Source: CAYLNH01 sp964384625 (GTDB lineage: Bacteria; Verrucomicrobiota; Lentisphaeria; JABSQK01). From it: DNA of 6,996 nucleotides. The notes under the pieces are model-generated. The model saw only the letters and a program-made list of their open reading frames with translations, did not search any database and was not told where the DNA came from. Position numbers and translations under genes: made by a program. Within the stretch, counting starts at the first letter, position 1. Each line of letters opens with the position of its first letter. The DNA is taken from the NCBI GenBank assembly GCA_964384625.1, contig CAYLNH010000337.1, forward strand, positions 1-6,996, written 5' to 3'. Below, one piece after another: positions 4,688 to 6,996 of this stretch.

Positions 4688-5416
4688 ATGAAACGCAAGA
4701 CCATTATCAAGGTCACCATTGGGCTGCACATTTTGATTCCTGCTACCTTCATCAGCTTGCTGACACGGCGACAGGTGGAGCGATATGCCGCCAATAAGCT
4801 AATCGCCGACCTGGTCCTGATTCGCGACTTCGAAGGCGTGATATGGGCTGCCAAAGTTGGCGCTGCAGTCAACGTAACGGACACATCGGGATCGACACTC
4901 CTGCATGGCGCGGCCAGTTGCGGGCACATCGATGCCGTCCGGGCGTTGGTCGAAGCCGGTGCCGCAGTCAACCCCAAGGACAATGATGGCAGGACACCAT
5001 TGCACGTCGCGGCTTCTTCAGACACGGCTCGAGTACTCATTGAGTCCGGCGCCATAATCAACTCCAAAGACCCCAACGGGTGGACGCCCCTGTATTTCGC
5101 CGTTATCCGGAACGATACAGACACGGCCCGCGTGCTCATTGAGTCCGGCGCCAAGGCCAATGTCAAGGACCCCTACAAGCGGACTCCCTTGCACTTCGTC
5201 ACTTCTACAAAGATGGCTCGATTGCTTGTCAATACTGGGGCTGATGTCTCTGCTCAGACTGGTGGAGGAGAGACTCCGCTGGACTCTGCGCGGAATGAGG
5301 ACGTCCGGCAATTCCTTCGCAAGCACGGCGCCAGGACCTGCACCGAGATTTGGCAAGAGGAAGAAAGTACGAACTCGCAGACCAAGGCTTCGGCCGGCGA
5401 GGCCGCGTCGCCGTAG
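4688..5416 (+). CDS. Membrane-anchored ankyrin-repeat protein
   Basis: A 242-aa protein with a short basic N-terminus (MKRK), a hydrophobic segment at about residues 6-25 (IIKVTIGLHILIPATFISLL), then TRRQVER. This can be a signal anchor or an uncleaved signal peptide, so the repeats are probably held at the membrane. Side is uncertain because both flanks are basic. About five to six ankyrin units follow: a degenerate one at 43-66, then repeats starting near 67, 100, 130, 164 and 193. They show TPLH at 103-106 and 166-169, the variants TPLY and TPLD, and ARVLIESGA. The third unit is about three residues short. The C-terminal tail (about 216-242) is polar and Glu/Ser/Ala-rich. The start has no strong ribosome binding site. 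Ankyrin repeats bind other proteins; the partner is unknown. The stop is directly preceded by a 6-bp hairpin. Confidence 0.88.
   Translation: MKRKTIIKVTIGLHILIPATFISLLTRRQVERYAANKLIADLVLIRDFEGVIWAAKVGAAVNVTDTSGSTLLHGAASCGHIDAVRALVEAGAAVNPKDNDGRTPLHVAASSDTARVLIESGAIINSKDPNGWTPLYFAVIRNDTDTARVLIESGAKANVKDPYKRTPLHFVTSTKMARLLVNTGADVSAQTGGGETPLDSARNEDVRQFLRKHGARTCTEIWQEEESTNSQTKASAGEAASP
5020..5153 (+). repeat. Near-identical 35-bp direct repeats one ankyrin unit apart
   Basis: 5020-5054 and 5119-5153 match at 32 of 35 bases and encode the same DTARVLIESGA peptide. The offset is 99 bp, exactly 33 codons, the length of one ankyrin repeat. Sequence outside the matched core has diverged much more. 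This points to recent duplication or gene conversion within the repeat array. Confidence 0.85.
5395..5413 (+). terminator. Hairpin abutting the ankyrin stop codon
   Basis: CGGCGA (5395-5400) pairs with TCGCCG (5408-5413) around a 7-nt loop, and the TAG stop follows directly at 5414. There is no T-run. The short stem makes it weaker evidence than the hairpins at 3576 and 4626. Confidence 0.3.
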
Positions 5417-5534
5417 GCGTAATGGGCCAACTGATCCACGACCTCTGCAAGAAGCAGGAGTTGTGACCTGGATCGCAACCTTGAGCAGCGAAGCTGTTTG
5501 CATTGCAGCCGGATGGCCGTACTCTGTTTTTCCT

Positions 5535-6743
5535 ATGTTGATTCAAGCGCAAAACCTGTGTCTCCACTTCGGCGACTGCGGCGGCTGCAAGACGCAGGAC
5601 GTGCCCTACCCCAAGCAGCTCGAGCGCAAAGCTGAGCGCCTGCGCGGGCTGTTCGCCAAGGTCTGGACCCAGGCCATTCCAATCACGGGCTCGCCGGAGA
5701 TCTGGCATTACCGCAACAAGGTCGAGTTCAAGTTCGACCGCAAGTACTATGAGAAGCCGCCGCCGGCTGACTTCGAACGCGAGACCGTGCTCGGTTTTCG
5801 CAAGCCCGGCTGCTGGTACTGGACCTTCGACGTCGAGGAATGCCGCATCTTCTCACCGGTCGTCGGCGATGTCTTGTCGGCCGTGCGCGACTGGTACCGC
5901 ACCCAGGGTTTGCAGTCGTTTCACAACCGCCAGCAAACCGGTTGGCTGAAACACCTGGTCTTGCGTGAAAGCAAACGGACGGGAGACCGGCTGGCGATTC
6001 TGGTCACGGCGCCGGGCGAACACGATGCAACATCAATTGTACCGGTACTCCAATCGGCGGCGAAGTTCACCGGCATCTGTCACGGCGTCCAGTTCGGGAC
6101 GCCCGACGCCGCCTACGCTGATCAACTGCACCTTCTCGCCGGCAAGCACTACCTGGGCGAAATCCTTCAGGTTCCCGGCGCCGGTCCCAAACGCGAACTC
6201 TGGTTCCGTATCTCGCCCTTCGGCTTCTTCCAGGTGAACCCGCCCGCGACCGAACTGCTCTATGGCGCCATCCGGACAACCGTCGCCGAGCTGCAGCCGG
6301 ATTTCGTTTACGACTTCTACGGCGGCGCCGGCGGCATCGCCCTGAGTATTTCCGATCTCGTCCCGGAGGTGCTGTCGGTCGAGTCCTTCGCCCCCGCAAC
6401 GGCAGACGGCAAAGTCAACGCCCAGCTCAACCGCGTCACCAACATCGACTTCCAGACGTCGACGACAGAGGCCTGGCTCGGGAGAGCGAAGTTCGGCGGC
6501 ACGTTCCGCAGTGAAGCCACCGTGATCCTCGACCCGCCGCGATCCGGCCTGCATCCGAAAGCTCTCCGGCGGCTCAGCGAACTCACCCCGAAGACAATCA
6601 TCTACGTCTCCTGCAATCCCAAACTCATGGCCCGCGAACTCCCGGAACTCATGCCGCAGTATCGGCTTGAAAGCCTGCAGGCCTTCGATCTCTTTCCCCA
6701 CACCCCGCACGTCGAGGCGCTGGCCGTCCTGCATCGCGTATAG
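5535..6743 (+). CDS. RNA (uracil-5-)-methyltransferase, TrmA/RlmC/RlmD family
   Basis: A 402-aa enzyme of the family that methylates C5 of a uridine in 23S rRNA or tRNA using S-adenosylmethionine. Cys9, Cys15 and Cys18 (CLHFGDCGGC) with Cys103 (VEECRIF) form the expected [4Fe-4S] site. FFQVNPP is the conserved substrate/SAM segment. VYDFYGGAGG (about 258-267) is SAM motif I. DPPRSGL (333-339) and SCNP with Cys360 as nucleophile follow. TPHVEAL with Glu394 supplies the general base. All catalytic residues I expect are present. There is no N-terminal TRAM domain, unlike classic RlmD, so it belongs to the shorter branch and I give no gene symbol. The frame is open well upstream through the ankyrin gene. 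ATG 5535 is chosen because the Fe-S motif follows at once; GTG 5463 is an alternative with AGGAG too close. It lies 118 bp after the ankyrin gene. Confidence 0.92.
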   Translation: MLIQAQNLCLHFGDCGGCKTQDVPYPKQLERKAERLRGLFAKVWTQAIPITGSPEIWHYRNKVEFKFDRKYYEKPPPADFERETVLGFRKPGCWYWTFDVEECRIFSPVVGDVLSAVRDWYRTQGLQSFHNRQQTGWLKHLVLRESKRTGDRLAILVTAPGEHDATSIVPVLQSAAKFTGICHGVQFGTPDAAYADQLHLLAGKHYLGEILQVPGAGPKRELWFRISPFGFFQVNPPATELLYGAIRTTVAELQPDFVYDFYGGAGGIALSISDLVPEVLSVESFAPATADGKVNAQLNRVTNIDFQTSTTEAWLGRAKFGGTFRSEATVILDPPRSGLHPKALRRLSELTPKTIIYVSCNPKLMARELPELMPQYRLESLQAFDLFPHTPHVEALAVLHRV

Positions 6744-6996
6744 CCGCGGGGCGCCTGTCAGATCGGTTGATGCCTGCGGCCGGCTGCAGGTCCGACGAAA
6801 CAAGTCCGGGCGGTTTGTCTGACTGGCGAAGGTGTACAGCAATGGGTCAGCCCCGCGCTCACTCCGCGCTTCGAGGACCGGGGAACACCCCCGCAGTCTG
6901 GATGGGCTCGGCGTAAGCTTTCCAGCCAGGGGCGGCGGCCGGGCGCCGGTCCGGCCAGACGATGCCGAATAAGCGATGCGAGCATCGTGTTTTGAC
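6744..6996. other. Right-edge region without a supported gene
   Basis: No frame here has a recognisable protein; the minus-strand frame at 6758-6985 is Arg/Pro/Cys-rich and lacks a good start context. GTCAGA (6757-6762) pairs with TCTGAC (6818-6823), enclosing TCGG/CCGA (6763-6766 with 6792-6795) and CCTGC/GCAGG (6773-6777 with 6786-6790), a branched fold just after the methyltransferase. It may serve as its 3' end. Confidence 0.4.
6974..6993 (+). terminator. Short terminator-like hairpin with T-run
   Basis: CGATG (6974-6978) pairs with CATCG (6983-6987) around a CGAG tetraloop, followed by TGTTTT. The form is terminator-like but the stem has only 5 bp, and it is far (about 230 bp) from the methyltransferase stop. 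Confidence 0.3.

Noticed and set aside
4061..4690. The GNAT gene and its flanks as an integron cassette
   Set aside because: I looked for the GTTRRRY/RYYYAAC boxes of attC sites on both sides of GNAT and found none. The hairpin at 4626 has a bulged base but not the attC box order.
5139..5534. N-terminal extension of the methyltransferase frame into the ankyrin gene
   Set aside because: The 132 extra residues are Arg/Pro/Ser-rich, out of frame over a recognisable ankyrin array, and unlike any TRAM domain.
6033..6842. A 269-aa minus-strand open frame over the methyltransferase
   Set aside because: It is a shadow of the conserved plus-strand methyltransferase, including its SAM and catalytic Cys motifs.
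6744..6996. A tRNA or other known RNA in the branched fold after the methyltransferase
   Set aside because: No T-loop or anticodon arrangement was found, and the stems are only 4-6 bp.
1..6996. A CRISPR array or defence system
   Set aside because: There are no regularly spaced short repeats and no Cas-like, nuclease or toxin-antitoxin protein in any frame.

Overview
The window reads as chromosomal DNA from a GC-rich bacterium. Most genes favour G or C at third codon positions. A Cys-type sulfatase without a signal peptide, a flavoredoxin-like protein and high-GC hypothetical genes would fit the Planctomycetes/Verrucomicrobia/Lentisphaerae group or a deltaproteobacterium-like lineage. No marker gene settles this, so the taxonomic call is weak inference.

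Layout. (1) Positions 1-1213, minus strand: a compact operon reading leftward. It has a 76-aa helical acidic protein, a 191-aa flavin reductase (flavoredoxin-like), a 108-aa hypothetical protein, and the first 23 codons of a further gene cut by the window edge. Genes in the block overlap by one base (TAATG, TGATG), which suggests translational coupling. A fourth small frame at 1210-1395 may lead the operon through an ATGA overlap. (2) Positions 1214-1749: a divergent intergenic region holding an unusually symmetric nested inverted-repeat structure at 1500-1668 and a 10-G tract. (3) Positions 1750-3168, plus strand: a cytoplasmic-type sulfatase with an intact formylglycine signature. (4) Positions 3374-3592, plus: a 72-aa Cys-rich protein ending in a perfect 11-bp hairpin that encloses its stop codon. 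(5) Positions 3593-4174: no convincing gene. It holds a second nested fold (3829-4010) in which two stems compete for the same bases, a G-rich tract, and a perfect Shine-Dalgarno sequence with no start codon. (6) Positions 4175-4654: a GNAT acetyltransferase. (7) Positions 4688-5416: a membrane-anchored ankyrin-repeat protein containing a recent-looking internal duplication. (8) Positions 5535-6743: an RNA (uracil-5-)-methyltransferase of the TrmA/RlmC/RlmD family with all main catalytic motifs but no N-terminal TRAM domain. (9) Positions 6744-6996: non-coding as far as can be seen, with modest hairpins.

The genes do not form one obvious pathway. The leftward block is the only clear operon. 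GNAT and ankyrin are 33 bp apart and look less GC-biased than the sulfatase, so they may be an acquired pair. The most unusual signals are non-coding: the two nested inverted-repeat regions of similar size and plan, and hairpins sitting on the stop codons of three plus-strand genes. No CRISPR array, tRNA, rRNA, transposase or integrase was seen.
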